NCBI GenBank assembly: GCA_021307315.1
Contig: JAJSPD010000146.1
Coordinates: forward strand, 1 to 55,394
Reading direction: 5' to 3'
Source of the DNA: Bisporella sp. PMI_857
Taxonomy: Eukaryota > Ascomycota > Leotiomycetes > Helotiales > Helotiaceae
DNA: 55,394 nucleotides
Below the pieces are notes generated by a model. That model had not been told where the DNA came from. It saw only the letters and a list, made by a program, of their open reading frames with translations, and did no database searches. The stretch's first letter is position 1; each line of letters begins with the position of its first letter. The translations under genes were made by a program, and so were the position numbers. Below, one piece after another: positions 11,091 to 23,885 of the stretch.

Positions 11091-12154
11091 ACCAGCACCT
11101 CATTGCAAAGAAATAAGTGTGGCTAGACAAGTATTATATATATTTAAGTATAACGCCTTATAGCAGACAACAGTTGAATAAGTGTTTATCAGATCAATAT
11201 ATGCTTATATATGTTAAAGTTGAATTTTACGAGGCTCGGTTAGTCGTTGGATACGGCTCTTGCAAACAAGGATCCAGAATCAGCCCCGAGAGTACCCTTG
11301 CCTTACCTTTCCAATTTTAGCCAACAGCGGTCGTAGCCGAGGAGCCCAAACGGGTCGCCCCTGTTCACCGTGAGCTCACCTCCTTGGCTCACCAACAGCC
11401 CGAGCTATAGCAGCAATGGCTCAGGTCCAAAGGCGGAAATAGACAGTGCTCATGTTGAGGTTCCGATATCGAACTATCTGTTGCAGTTTACAATTTTTAG
11501 TACAGTGATTTAATGAAAGGTGTCATTATAAGTGGTCTCATCTAGTAGAGTTTTTCCAACTGTGCGGCAAATATATACCTCAGAGGTATTTGACCGTATT
11601 TCATGCTACATGATAGCCACAACGGCCCGGCAGCAATCGATGTCACACCGGCTGTGGCAACAGATAACCAACAATAGGTGCCCCACTAAATCGTCCCACT
11701 CTCATCCATTTTAATATCATGCGCTAGATATTTACACTGGGTACAAGGCCAGAACACTCGGTTTTCGATGTGGTAGGTGTTGTGGTTTTTCAATCTCCGA
11801 ATGTTGGTGGCACAGAAAGTTTGTATGCTTCCCTTGCAGCGTACCACACAAGCGACCATGCCATGTTGTAGCTTTTTAGTACATGAAAGTATCTTGGCAC
11901 TATGTATCTACAACAACGGTGTACCCACATTTGGAAAATACAACCTCACACCCCGCTACATCATCTATGCTTGACGTGACATCCAGTAGTCACATCGCTA
12001 AAGCGTCAAGTCAGCATGTGTTAGCAGATTATCCGCTCAGCCTCGCGTAGCATTATTCTCCCGACCCTCTCTACGCGCCGGACCTATTCACTTGAAACTC
12101 CAACAAGTACGTTTCTCAGAGTTCCAGTAGAAGGCAAGCTCAGATCGAACATCT
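11091..12154. other. intergenic, no gene seen
   Basis: Region between the HET gene and the FAD oxidoreductase. Only short open frames without motifs. The last 150 bp are the likely promoter and 5' leader of the oxidoreductase. Confidence 0.5.
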
Positions 12155-13822
12155 ATGCTTCTCTTAAGGCACCTTTTTGTGGCCATAGTTGTCTTGCCGT
12201 ATTGTTGTAAAGCAACTTACTGGACGTTTCCTCCTGGCTCTTTCTTGTCCGTCCGCAATCCATCCCTGCCGACCATGTCTCAAGTCATTGAACACTTTAG
12301 GAAGGGCCTTTCAAGCACCAAATTAGCCTTCCGAAACACAACAGCCTATGATGAACGGAATGAGTCGTACCTCTCTGCCTTAGAGAGTGAGATTAGTCCT
12401 GCGTGTATTTTCTTGCCTACCTCCAAAGAAGAGATTTCAGCCTTTGTGAGCCTGGTAAAACCATTTGCAACTGCCGGAAATATTGGATTTGCCATTCGCG
12501 GGGCAGGACAGCAACCTCTTCCAGGCTGTGCCAATATCCAAGATGGCATCACTCTGGACTTGAGTAATCTAACAGGAATCGAGCTGAAGAAAGATGGAAT
12601 TATCTCAATTGCTGCTGGTGAACGCTGGAGCAACGTCTATGCTAAGCTAGATGGTACGGGACTTGGCGTAACTGGAAGCCGATCAGGAAGAGGAGGAATT
12701 GGAGGTCTAGCATTGGAAGGTTTGTAAAATCATTACTTGAAACACACTCGCGCTAACTGAACATCACAATAGGTGGTCTCTCTTTCTTCTCATCTCGGGA
12801 GGGTTTTGTGAGCGATAACGTTGTCAATTACGAAGTCGTTTTGGCCTCTGGTGCCATTGTGAATGCCAATGCCAAGGAGCATTCTGACCTCTGGATTGCA
12901 TTACGGGGCGGCTCCAATAACTTCGGTGTAGTCACTCGCTACGACTTTGAGACTTTCAAACAAAGTCCATTCTGGGGCGGTAGTGTCTACTATTTCGCAG
13001 ATAGCTTCCCAGGCCAGATAGAGGCGCTAGTCACAGAGATTAAGAAAAAGGACGCAACCCCTGAGACACAGCTTATGATTAGCATTGGCTATACTGCCCA
13101 GTTCGGGCAGGTTGTTTGTCAGAATCAATTATACTACACGCAGGAGGTTGAGAATCCACCTGTGCTTGAGCCGTTTACGGCCATTTATCCGCAGATTGAT
13201 GCTCTGAACTCTATGCGGATGTTGACTCTAAAGGATGCCGCTTCAGAGCAAGCCTCAGACGCCAAGGATCAGCAGAGGTACGTGAATGACTCGTGATTGG
13301 AAATTCATTGACCTTATCGAGAACTAACTGATACATAGGACCGCTTATATCAACACAATGGTTAAGGCTGATATTGCAACACTTCAGGCTGCAGCTAACA
13401 TATATGTCGCCGCCCTCGACCCTATAAAGCCGCTCGAAGGTCTCATCTGCTCTTTAACTCTACAACCATATCCAGTTTCTCTGCTCAAGAAACAGGCATC
13501 GAACGGTGGAAACGTTTTGGGGCTCGATCCTACGGAAGGCCCTTTGGTCTCTGTGCTTCTTTTGACCTATTGGAAGAACAAGAGCGATGATGAGAAAATC
13601 CTCGGCGTGATGAGAGGTGCGATCGAGAAAATTGAAGGAAATGCTGCTTCGAGAAAGACATTGAATGAGTTTAAGTTCATGAATTATGCCTGGGACTTTC
13701 AAGATCCTATTAGTTCATATGGCGCGGAGAACAAGAAAAAGTTACAGAAGGCAAGCAAGAAATATGATCCAGATGGCTTGTTCCAAAAGGGTGTCCCAGG
13801 TGGATTTAAGCTATTTCCTTAA
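12155..13822 (+). CDS. secreted FAD-binding (PCMH/VAO-type) oxidoreductase, intact
   Basis: Complete 517-residue flavoprotein in three exons: 12155-12719, 12773-13277 and 13339-13822. Introns of 53 and 61 bp have GT...AG ends and CTAAC branch sites, and the sum is an exact multiple of three. The first 20 residues form a signal peptide (M-L-L-L-R-H-L-F-V-A-I-V-V-L-P), pointing to secretion or an ER/vesicle location. The PCMH FAD domain spans roughly residues 70-250, with the loop I-R-G-A-G-Q-Q-P, the block G-S-R-S-G-R-G-G-I-G-G-L-A-L-E-G-G, and D-L-W-I-A-L-R-G-G-S-N-N-F-G-V-V. The loop has Gln where many relatives have the flavin-linking His, so FAD is probably bound non-covalently. The C-terminal BBE element ends K-Y-D-P-D-G-L-F-Q. 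Substrate unknown; it is a distant cousin of the decayed oxidase at 3.1-4.9 kb. Confidence 0.88.
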
Positions 13823-14708
13823 AGCCAAGGGCTGTTTACTAAGTTTGTCACAAATTTAATAACTGAATTTGATATTGCGTATAAGGGTTACACCGGTAGA
13901 GTGATAAAATCGGCAAGTGATACACAATAAATTAATATATCAATAAGTTAATAGATTGATTTTTACAGCCTACAACAACCGCATATAAACGACATACTAC
14001 TCTCTAAAGTTCTACTCTATTTGGTACCTTTACTTATACCCAATGATATGCCTCACGTCGATCGTCGTACCATACTGCAAAACTGCTTATACAACAGCGG
14101 GTACTCGATGAAGTCAGTGGAATGTGCTGGCTGTGGCGACAATGGCAAATGTCAGGAGGATAGACCTGGGAGCTCTTATGGCTCTTACCGCAAATAGCGT
14201 CTTAGTAGACTTGGCAGAAGGTATAGCGCATATTTAAGGAGCTAGTGATCAAGAATAACGTTTAGAAAGGCGTTTTAGATTTTTTTTGCGTTTGTGTTTG
14301 GGTTTGTTATAAAAGAGGGCTATTGGCTGGCGTTTAGAATCTCTGTGTTTTGAGCATCAGTTATGTACTTAAGGAAAATAGAAACGGTATCATTTAGGAA
14401 CAATTCCCCTCCTCTTCAACTCGCCGATATAAAGTGTTAACTTGTTTCTTTCGTGGTTTGCTAAGATGTGTCAGATCTGGTGAGACCGAGAAACCTTTTA
14501 AGATATATTGACAATAATAAGTCCTTGATAGTTCTTGTAGTCCAGACTATACACTACAGATATAGTACAGTTATTATCTTAATCCCACGATAAAATAATT
14601 CTCTCTAATTTCTGTTATGTCCTACGAATTCTGACACAAAACACTGACTAGGCTGCTCGGCCTCCAGCTTTCCAGATCGGAATACATTATGCTTCAAATC
14701 TGCCATAC
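13823..14708. other. intergenic, no gene seen
   Basis: Convergent 3' region between the FAD oxidoreductase and the minus-strand beta-propeller gene, AT-richer than the flanking genes. I see no coding signature, RNA gene or repeat. Confidence 0.5.
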
Positions 14709-16164
14709 CTAGATAGACCATGTTATCCCTTTGAGAACACATACACCCGGTCTACTATCCCTTAAGACTTCCAAGTCCGCGGTTGATCTAATAGGGGGTC
14801 CAATTGGAAAGACCTCAGTATTTGATTTTGGTAGTCTGTCACCCTTCTCCGGCTTGTCCGATGAATTTCGATAGTCGGCTTTCTTTTCCCAGACAACCTT
14901 CCAACCATTCAGTCCTAGCTCAAGTCCACAGGCGTCACTCTTATTTACCGCATCTCGACCACAGAACACCAAAACTCCATCTGCCAACTCAGTCCCCGTT
15001 GCAACACGATCGAAAATCCGTACGGTATTTGGTAACTCATAAGTCTTAGGCCAGATCTTTAGCTTACCCCACGACATCTGCAAAAAAAGTGTTCCCCTTG
15101 AAGGACTAATCGCCGAGTCATGCCTTTTGATGCTTGCCATTCTGCGAGCTGCTCACTACAATTCCATAACACATTAGCTCGTAACACGAGTACAAGAAAA
15201 AGAAAACGCACCCAGACTCCTATTCAAACACCCATAGCCTCCCATCCTTTGTTGACGCTAGCACCCTCTTCTGCCAATAGACTTGCGCAAACACTGTATT
15301 CTCACCTACTAGCCTCCTTTCCTCATAAACTCCCATATCTCCAAGAGTTTTCTTCCACAAGAAATTACCGGTTTCCCAATTAGAGAGAGCAAACGTGCCG
15401 TCTGGGGACAAGGTAGCCATTTTAAAGCCGAATACGGTACAAGAGTGCGCAATTTCGAAGTGGAGGGACATGGTGTGAAGATAAACTTTGGCGTTGATGT
15501 CGAAAATACTTACTGTACCAGAGAAGTGGAAGGCGGCGACAATGCAGGTAGTAGGGGTAAGACGGAGGGGAGCGAGGACAAAAATAGGGAGGTTGGATGG
15601 ACATGGTATTACGTAGAGTACCTTCCTATTTGTTATTCAGGAAAATATTCGGAGTGTAAAACTGGAGGGAGTTTACTCGGTAGGAATATTATAGACGACA
15701 AGTTCGTAACTTTTGACATACGTCAAGATGAGGTTTTCGCCATCTAGGACGAGCTCGGTAAATACCACGCCTAGGGATAAGGGTTTTTTGTGAAGTACAC
15801 TACCGGTGACACTGGAGAGAACATGTACACTGCTATCAGTAAGTGACACAGCGATATAAGTGTCGTTGCTCACGGAGCGGTAGTATGACGGCTGGTTATC
15901 TGCATCTGGGGGGAGGAGGCTGTAAAGGTGTTGTAGATAAAAGTTTTAATTCCATGATTGTTTCTCGTGTAAAATCAAAACAAGCAAAAGGGAATTCCGG
16001 TCTAGATGCAGTGCCTCAGGATTACAGGTCGAGATATTTGGGGTGAGTGAGGTCGAGGCTGAAGGGGTGGTGGAGAAGTGCGGGTATGCTGCTTTTATTT
16101 AGTACTCCTGGCTTTGTGTTTACCGCTCTAGAACCAAGCAGCCACAGAAGAGAAATGTATACAT
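14709..16164 (-). CDS. WD40-like/beta-propeller protein
   Basis: Five exons reconstruct an unbroken 359-residue protein: 16164-16124, 16058-16026, 15919-15677, 15625-15232 and 15077-14709; introns of 65, 106, 51 and 154 bp all have GT...AG ends and compatible phases, and the sum is a multiple of three. Apparent stops near 15946 and 15222 fall inside introns. Repeated blade-like segments are visible: Y-I-A-V-S-L-T-D-S-S-V-H-V-L, F-H-F-S-G-T-V-S-I-F-D-I, M-A-T-L-S-P-D-G-T-F-A-L-S-N-W and V-L-A-S-T-K-D-G-R-L-W. This suggests a scaffold rather than an enzyme; no partner domain is seen. The first two exons are small and their prediction is the weakest part. It is divergent from the Zn2Cys6 regulator, with about 265 bp between the proposed starts. 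Confidence 0.6.
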
Positions 16165-16430
16165 TGTAAAGAAGGGGGCCGAGGGAAAGCGTGCTTACCG
16201 CTCATCACCACACTAAAAGCGGGCGCTGAGGTTGAGACGCTTAACTTATGACTGACCTAGACTTCCGATATCTTTAGCTGCCAAGCCTCGCCCGCCAAAG
16301 TGGGGCAAGGGAGGGAGCGTCCATAAAAAGATACTGGTGCGAATGTATTCACCGCCCTAGTGCAGTCCATTATCTCACATGGAATTTGAAACTGACTCAA
16401 CATTATCAACACAGCGCCCTGTGTGGAGTC
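16165..16430. promoter_or_regulatory. shared divergent promoter, beta-propeller gene and Zn2Cys6 regulator
   Basis: The two genes are transcribed away from each other from this short interval, so it must contain both promoters and may couple their expression. No specific operator can be assigned by eye. Confidence 0.3.
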
Positions 16431-18569
16431 ATGACACAGAGCAAAATGGCAGAAGATAAGACAGCACCTCAGAGAGACCAGACATCGAGACCTTGCGGTT
16501 CATTAAAGCCCCGTCGCAGGAGGAATAGGAAAGTATTCTCATGCACGGAATGCAGTCGGCGAAAACAAAAGGTGCGAAAGGATTGGAGCGCTGCTGCTTC
16601 CGGTACTAATTATATGTAGTGCGATCGCTCATTCCCTTGCTCTACTTGTATTTTTCGAAATAAGCAATCAGCATGCCACTATGAGGACGAATCCGCCACA
16701 AAGCAGAAACTTTTGGAAGAAAGCACGAATGCATCATCCAACGATGGAGGATCATTTGGGGTCATAAGACTCGAGCCAGAATCTATAGCTCAAGTTAGCG
16801 CATTTGGCTTTGCGAAGCCCAATGGCAATAACACGACGCTTGGGATCTTTAGAAAGATCTGGGGCCACAACCTGGATTCGTGCTCCTTTCTATCAAAGTT
16901 TACGTTGACGGCAATAGATAATAGCGGGATACGAGAGAAATACAAGAGCTTGATTCGGCTCCTCCCTTCAAAGCTAATTGTTGGACATCTGGTTAAAACC
17001 TTCTTCTGCGAAGTTAATCATCAATATTACCCATTAGATGAAGGCATCTTCCAAGATCATCTCAAGGACTGGAACAATTTATCCTTTTCTACACTCAATA
17101 GCGCACCACTTGAGCTATCTGGGAATATGCAGTTCTTTCCTGCACTTCTCTTTCAATGCCTAGCTCTTGCACTGCAGTTCCAACCACTAGAATATGAACC
17201 CGGCCTGGAGTCTTTGAAATATGCTGTTGGTATGTCATTTGATGATGTAGCAAGTGAATATAGTCAGTCTGGTGTTTCAGTTATGGCCTTGCTAGGAAAG
17301 CGCCATGCCACGTTGATTACAGTTCAGGCAGGCTTTCTGCGCACAGCTTTCCTCAAAAATTACGGGATGGTACCTGAGAGTTGGCATTCTCTGTCGCAAA
17401 CAATCCGGGACGCTCAGGAGATAGGTCTACAAGGGAGTATGACCGAATGCGAGCAGCCCAGCGAGAAATCAGAGGACATCTTGGAGAACCGGTGGCTTGA
17501 GCAGCTGAGGAGGAGGGTCTGGCTGATACTCTCGTGGTGGGATATTGATATGGCTATGCTCCTTGGACGTCCAACCATAATGGATCGTCGAGATGGAAAA
17601 ACTCCCTTCCCTATTGATTCCCCTATTCCCAAAAATCGCCGAGAAGTAGCTCCTGTTCCACGCACTGTGTCAGATCCGCCAACGCCTCTATCTACTCTTC
17701 TCTGGACATCCGAGCTATCTGCTCCTCTGTGGGATATCTCCATCCTAGAGAAAGAGGACCCCCACCGAGTCGATTTTGCAAAAGTTGAGAAAATGCATAG
17801 GCAAATCAACCAAATCTCACTATACTGCCCCCCGTACTTCCGAACACACAATCTAGATACAACATTCGATGATCACCCCGACTGCCACTGGTTACCGCAC
17901 GCTCGTTCCAACCTCCAGGGCAACGCCGCATTCACGTTAATGGCTCTCCACCGCCCATATATATTCACAAACTCTTCTAGCAGAAATCTAGCATTGAAAG
18001 CTGGCCTCGAAGTTCTAGATGCCCAACAAACCTTGTTCAATCTCCTTGCCTCGACGCGTTGTAAGATGTTCTGTTTAGGGCTACGCACATTCGATGCTAT
18101 TATTCTTATAGCTACAATATACATTCTGTATCCCTCTGAAAACAAAGATGAATTGGGCGATTCTCTCCAGCATTTCGAATGGGCAATGGAGCGTTTCAAT
18201 GTGATGGGAGATCGGCACGCTATGGCTAAAGCCGCCCTTGGCGTCTTGAAAGCAGTTCATGTCCGGTTAAAGAAAGCTCTCCTGCCAACACCTGGATCAG
18301 CATCTGCTAGCGAGTCGTCCTCGAGCAGTGTAAGCATGACTCCAAATTTTGGCTTCTCGGCCATAGCTCCGCCACAACCGATAAAGGACTTACTTAACAA
18401 TGATCTGTCTACAATAAGCGAAGAAAATTTTGTGGAACCGCAATTGGCGAATATAGTGAGAGACGGACTTTACAATCCCGATGCAGCATATGAAACAGAG
18501 ATGTGGCAGTTTAATAGCGGTTTTTGCAATGATAGGTTTCGAGGATATATGAATGATTATAATTCTTGA
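16386..18569 (+). CDS. Zn2Cys6 transcription factor with fungal_trans domain (regulator 1)
   Basis: Fungal binuclear-zinc regulator in two exons, 16386-16571 and 16620-18569. The 48-bp intron (GTGCGA...ATGTAG, CTAAT branch) interrupts the zinc cluster and contains an in-frame stop, so splicing is required. The spliced cluster reads C-T-E-C-S-R-R-K-Q-K-C-D-R-S-F-P-C-S-T-C, with the sixth Cys in S-A-C-H-Y, preceded by a basic K-P-R-R-R-R-N-R-K stretch. The middle homology region lies at about residues 140-480 (L-P-S-K-L-I-V-G-H-L-V-K-T-F-F, W-L-E-Q-L-R-R-R-V-W). Starts at 16386 (711 residues) and 16431 (M-T-Q-S-K-M, 696 residues) are both possible; the second is the more conventional. No lesion is seen. 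Targets unknown; transporter, oxidase and hydrolase genes lie nearby. Confidence 0.88.
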
Positions 18570-18738
18570 TCCAAGTTCAAAGTTGTCAAAATTTGAATTC
18601 TGTATCTTTTCCCCGACATATAGGAGAAGACTTTATTTCACATATAAAACAAAACCACGTGTTTGAAATAGATAACAAAAGGCCATGTACAGTCAAATAA
18701 CTGGACTGCGACTACGTCTGTATATCTTACCTAGCTAT

Positions 18739-19670
18739 TTATGTCTGCCCAGAACGTATATTTGCTTCCGCCGCCCAATCTGCCGCATCCGCACTGACTT
18801 CTGGCTGGGTGAGCTCAATCCTATGCCCACTCTCTGCCGCAATCACAACCTCTGAATGTGTTGAATAAATAAATATTTCTTTTTGCAGAGCCTCCCCATT
18901 CTTGTCCCACGTCCTCACCAGATCTCTAGCAGCTCTCCTCTCCTCTTCCGTCCCACTTCCCCTCTCAACACTAGTGTCATACAACCCCTTATAGTCCCAG
19001 CCTGATTTCTCAATAAACACGCAGACCGATTTATCCCCAGGTAATGCTGGGTTCGACTTCCTAATTTTCTTAGCAATGGTCGAAAAACTTGGCCTGTACT
19101 CAGCCCTCTCTTTATCTGACGCCAAGATATGCTTCGGGGTGGCCAATTCATCTATTAGCGCTGCTTATTCCTTTGCCGTCAATGTATGCTCCTTCCCTAT
19201 CCCCACAATGCCATATACTTCCAAACCCTGGGAGATCGCTTCCAGGTGTGGATTTCTCCACTCATTGATCTGTTGCGCTCCTCATCCGTGTCCACGAGCA
19301 CCCGGCCAGCTAATGTGAGCTATTGCCTGTTTGTACGATGTATTCCGGCGCAAGACTACCGCCACATGGGATGTGCAACTAGTATCAATGGCTGTTTGAT
19401 AATCAAGAGATCTAGTTTTTTGGCGATGTTCTCAGCAGCAGGTGGGAGATGAGGCGCCTCAGGCGCACGGTACACTGGCCTGTCATAGGAGTAGATGTGG
19501 GCGAAGGGAGGTAGAAGGCGGATCACTGCAGCCCAACTAGGACCACTGCTAGCGAGGGCCTGAGATGAGGAGCACGGCTGGTTTTTGAGGATATGGGTGG
19601 GATCAAGATCAGTCGAGTAGAGGCGGAGAGAGTGGGTGCCCATGTTGACGAGAGTAGGTGCACCGACCAT
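18739..19670 (-). pseudogene. alpha/beta-hydrolase, decayed
   Basis: End-to-end similarity to fungal alpha/beta-hydrolases: V-N-M-G-T-H-S-L-R-L-Y, S-W-A-A-V-I-R-L-L-P-P-F, Y-D-R near the first active-site loop, then I-L-V-A-H and, in another frame, E-Y-I-V-Q-T-G-N; further on V-L-V-D-T-D-E-E-R, Q-Q-I-N-E-W-R-N-P-H-L and A-T-P-K-H-I-L-A-S-D-K. Lesions: the nucleophile elbow reads A-H-P-M, with Ser replaced by Pro, followed directly by a one-base insertion; another shift follows D-E-E-R; an in-frame TAA sits at 19167-19165. The C-terminal part including the catalytic-His region (E-S-G-H-R-I) remains open at 18739-19146. It cannot be an active hydrolase. Confidence 0.8.
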
Positions 19671-21330
<1,660 letters not shown>

Positions 21331-21608
21331 TTACCCATTACTTGACAAAAATATCTCCAGCAGAAAAAATCTTGCTCCCACGCGACAGGGGTTCATATAG
21401 ATATGAGTGCCGAAGGTGCTTGACTCTGCTAGCCGGGAGGACTATGAAATTATTCGCTCAGGCGATGTACCTCTTCGGCTCGCCAGAAAGGGGAAGGGTT
21501 TGGAGTGTCAATTTAGTCGATTTAGTCAACAATGGCGTAGCTTTAGCCGCACCCCTGAATTTGTCATTCATGTTGCACCATTCCTATTGCGGACTACACG
21601 ATCAACCC

Positions 21609-21960
21609 CTATAGCTCTTACGCCCGATACAAGTCTCCACCTAGCCGAATATAAACCCGATCACGTGCCGTTGATATGTGTTCTGTGCGCGCACTGCGGC
21701 GCATATCTCAGCTTTGTATCTTGTAATGCATTATCCTTGACACTTATTAGTCACATTGCAAACTTCTCAGAATTCTTACGCCCGATGTGCGCCTCACTAA
21801 GCTATATTAAACCCGATAACGCGGAGATGAGATATGTTCTAGTGCGCTCCCAGGCGTACCAGATAATAATTTACTATCCATGACTCTTTAGTAATACCGT
21901 ACTCTAAATTCCTATAACTCTTACGACCGATGCGCCTCTCCGCCTTCCCAGGATATCTCT
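21609..21960 (+). repeat. three degenerate repeats upstream of MFS gene 2
   Basis: The motif CTCTTACGCCCGAT recurs at about 21615, 21773 (TTCTTACGCCCGAT) and 21918 (CTCTTACGACCGAT), spaced about 158 and 145 bp. The first two units share a second block, TAAACCCGAT followed by ACG, about 30 bases further on, and later ATATG(T)GTTCT with GTGCGC. This is a diverged tandem repeat ending about 115 bp before the transporter start; it may be regulatory or an old small repeat element. Confidence 0.5.
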
Positions 21961-22074
21961 GATGATATAAGGCTGGCGGGAGCCAACAACCATATTCGCG
22001 AGAGTCAAACTCTCACACGCGTTCCTTGTCACTTACCCTCAGTTCCCGTCGCCACATCTGCCAAATAGAATATA

Positions 22075-23885
22075 ATGTCAGCTGCATCAAGTCTCCCGTC
22101 AGAAAATCCGACCGTTGTTGACGACACGGCTGGGAATTCAACACCGGCCGGGTTAACCGATGATAGATTCGAAAAGGAGCTGGAGAGAGGTCAAATCATA
22201 TTGGAGTCCGCAAGCACCGAACCAGAGACGAGGGCAGTGCAAGGATGGAAATGGATCTTCGTCTGTGTCGGCCTCTACTTGGCAATTCTTTTGTACGGTT
22301 TGGATAATACCATCGCGGCGGATATTCAAGGTGCGATCGTGGAAACTTATGGAGACGTCTCGCAGTTGGCTTGGGTGGGTACTGGATTCCCCTTGGGATC
22401 GGTTGCTGTGATCTTGACTTTGTAAGTCGTTCAAACATCGCCAGGAAGGAGGGGGAAGCTAACAGTTCCCTTCAGAGGAAGAGGATACGGAATGTTCAAC
22501 GTGAAATGGCTCCATATCGGAAGTGTCACAGTCTTCGCCACTGGAAGTGCCGTCTGCGGTGCGGCCCCTAACATGGACGCTCTCCTTATAGGACGAGTAA
22601 TTGCTGGTGCTGGTGGAGCAGAAATGTACCTTGGCATGTTGAACCTGATTGCGATCAATACCACAGCCCGAGAGCGACCAGTGTATATGGGTGGCACTGG
22701 GGTAGTTTGGGGAACAGGAACGATTTTGGGTCCTATCGTTGGTGGTGCATTTGCCGATTCGAGTGCTACATGGAGATGGGTGGGTGTTTCCAGTTACTAC
22801 GTCCTCATTTCCAATGCTAATAATCGTTCCTAGGCTTTTTACATAAACCTCGTTCTTTTTGGAGTCTTGTCACCCGCATTCCTGGCTATACCAACCTTTC
22901 CACCGCAATCTGGAATCCCAACTCTCAAAAAGCTGACACAACTCGATTGGGTTGGAGCGGTCTTGGTTGCTGGCTTTTACACATCATTTGTTCTTGGTCT
23001 TACATTTGGCGGTGTATCATGGGCTTGGAATTCTGGCCGAACGATCGGGACCCTGGTCACTTGTGTGGTGATCCTAATCATCTTTATAGTCCAACAATAT
23101 TTCGCTATCTTCACCACTCCCGAGCATCGGTTGTTCCCAGTTGACTTCATTGCATCTAGAACCTTGGTTGTCTTACACGTTACCACGGCATGTGCGTCAA
23201 CTTCGATGTTTGTTACTATGTATTACGTTCCTGTCATGTTCCAGTTCTCACGTGGTGACTCTGGACTTGAAGCTGCCGTACGACTCTTGCCATTCATTTG
23301 TATTCTCAGCTTTTTTATATTGGGCTCGGGCTCCGTCTTGCCGCTTGTAGGACACTACTTCTAATTTTCACCATTGGTGGCGTCTTCATTCTCATTGGCG
23401 GCGCTCTTATGTTCACTGTCAAGGCTACAACTTCGATATCAGCTATCTACGGTTTCACAGTTCTGATAGCAATTGGTGCTGGTCTCACCACACAATCAGG
23501 CTATAGCGTGGCCTCTGCCAAGGTTCAGCCAGACAGAGTATCGGCGACAATCGCATACATCAACGTAGCTCAGATCGGAGGTTTAGTTGTTGCCCTCGCT
23601 GTCTCTGGCACGGTGTTCCAGAATATCGCTTTCCGTGACCTCAGCAAGGTTCTCTATCCTCTAGGATTCCCCTCCTCTGAAGTTCGTGGCGCTATCGCAG
23701 GTTCTCAGAGTGATCTGTTTAGCCATTTGGCAAGCAATGTTAGAGAAAATACAGTAGAGATAATCGTCCAGACTATTGGTAAAACGTATGTTCTAGTAAT
23801 TGCGGCTGGTGCGCTATGCCTTGTGTCATCGATGTTCTTGCAGAGGGAGAGGCTTTTTATGGAGGTTTCTGCTGGAGTTGCTTAG
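22075..23885 (+). CDS. MFS multidrug transporter (DHA2-like), one apparent frameshift
   Basis: Second efflux pump, about 567 residues in three exons: 22075-22421, 22476-22779 and 22834-23885, with 54-bp GT...AG introns and a GCTAAC branch site in the first. Motifs: L-Y-G-L-D-N-T-I-A-A-D-I in helix 1, G-R-G-Y-G-M-F-N-V-K in the 2-3 loop, G-T-G-T-I-L-G-P-I-V-G-G-A-F and W-R-W-A-F-Y-I-N-L. In exon 3 the frame breaks at about 23360: V-G-H-Y-F is followed by a stop while L-I-F-T-I-G-G-V-F-I-L-I-G-G resumes in the next frame, consistent with one lost base. Total length is one base short of a multiple of three. Three degenerate repeats lie upstream. Substrate unknown. Confidence 0.83.

Noticed and set aside
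15946..15948. In-frame TAA in the beta-propeller gene, at first taken as a nonsense mutation
   Set aside because: It lies in a 106-bp intron (16025-15920) with good GT...AG ends and phase; the spliced frame is open and a multiple of three overall.
16611..16619. Stop codon inside the zinc cluster of regulator 1
   Set aside because: It belongs to the 48-bp intron whose removal rebuilds all six Cys.
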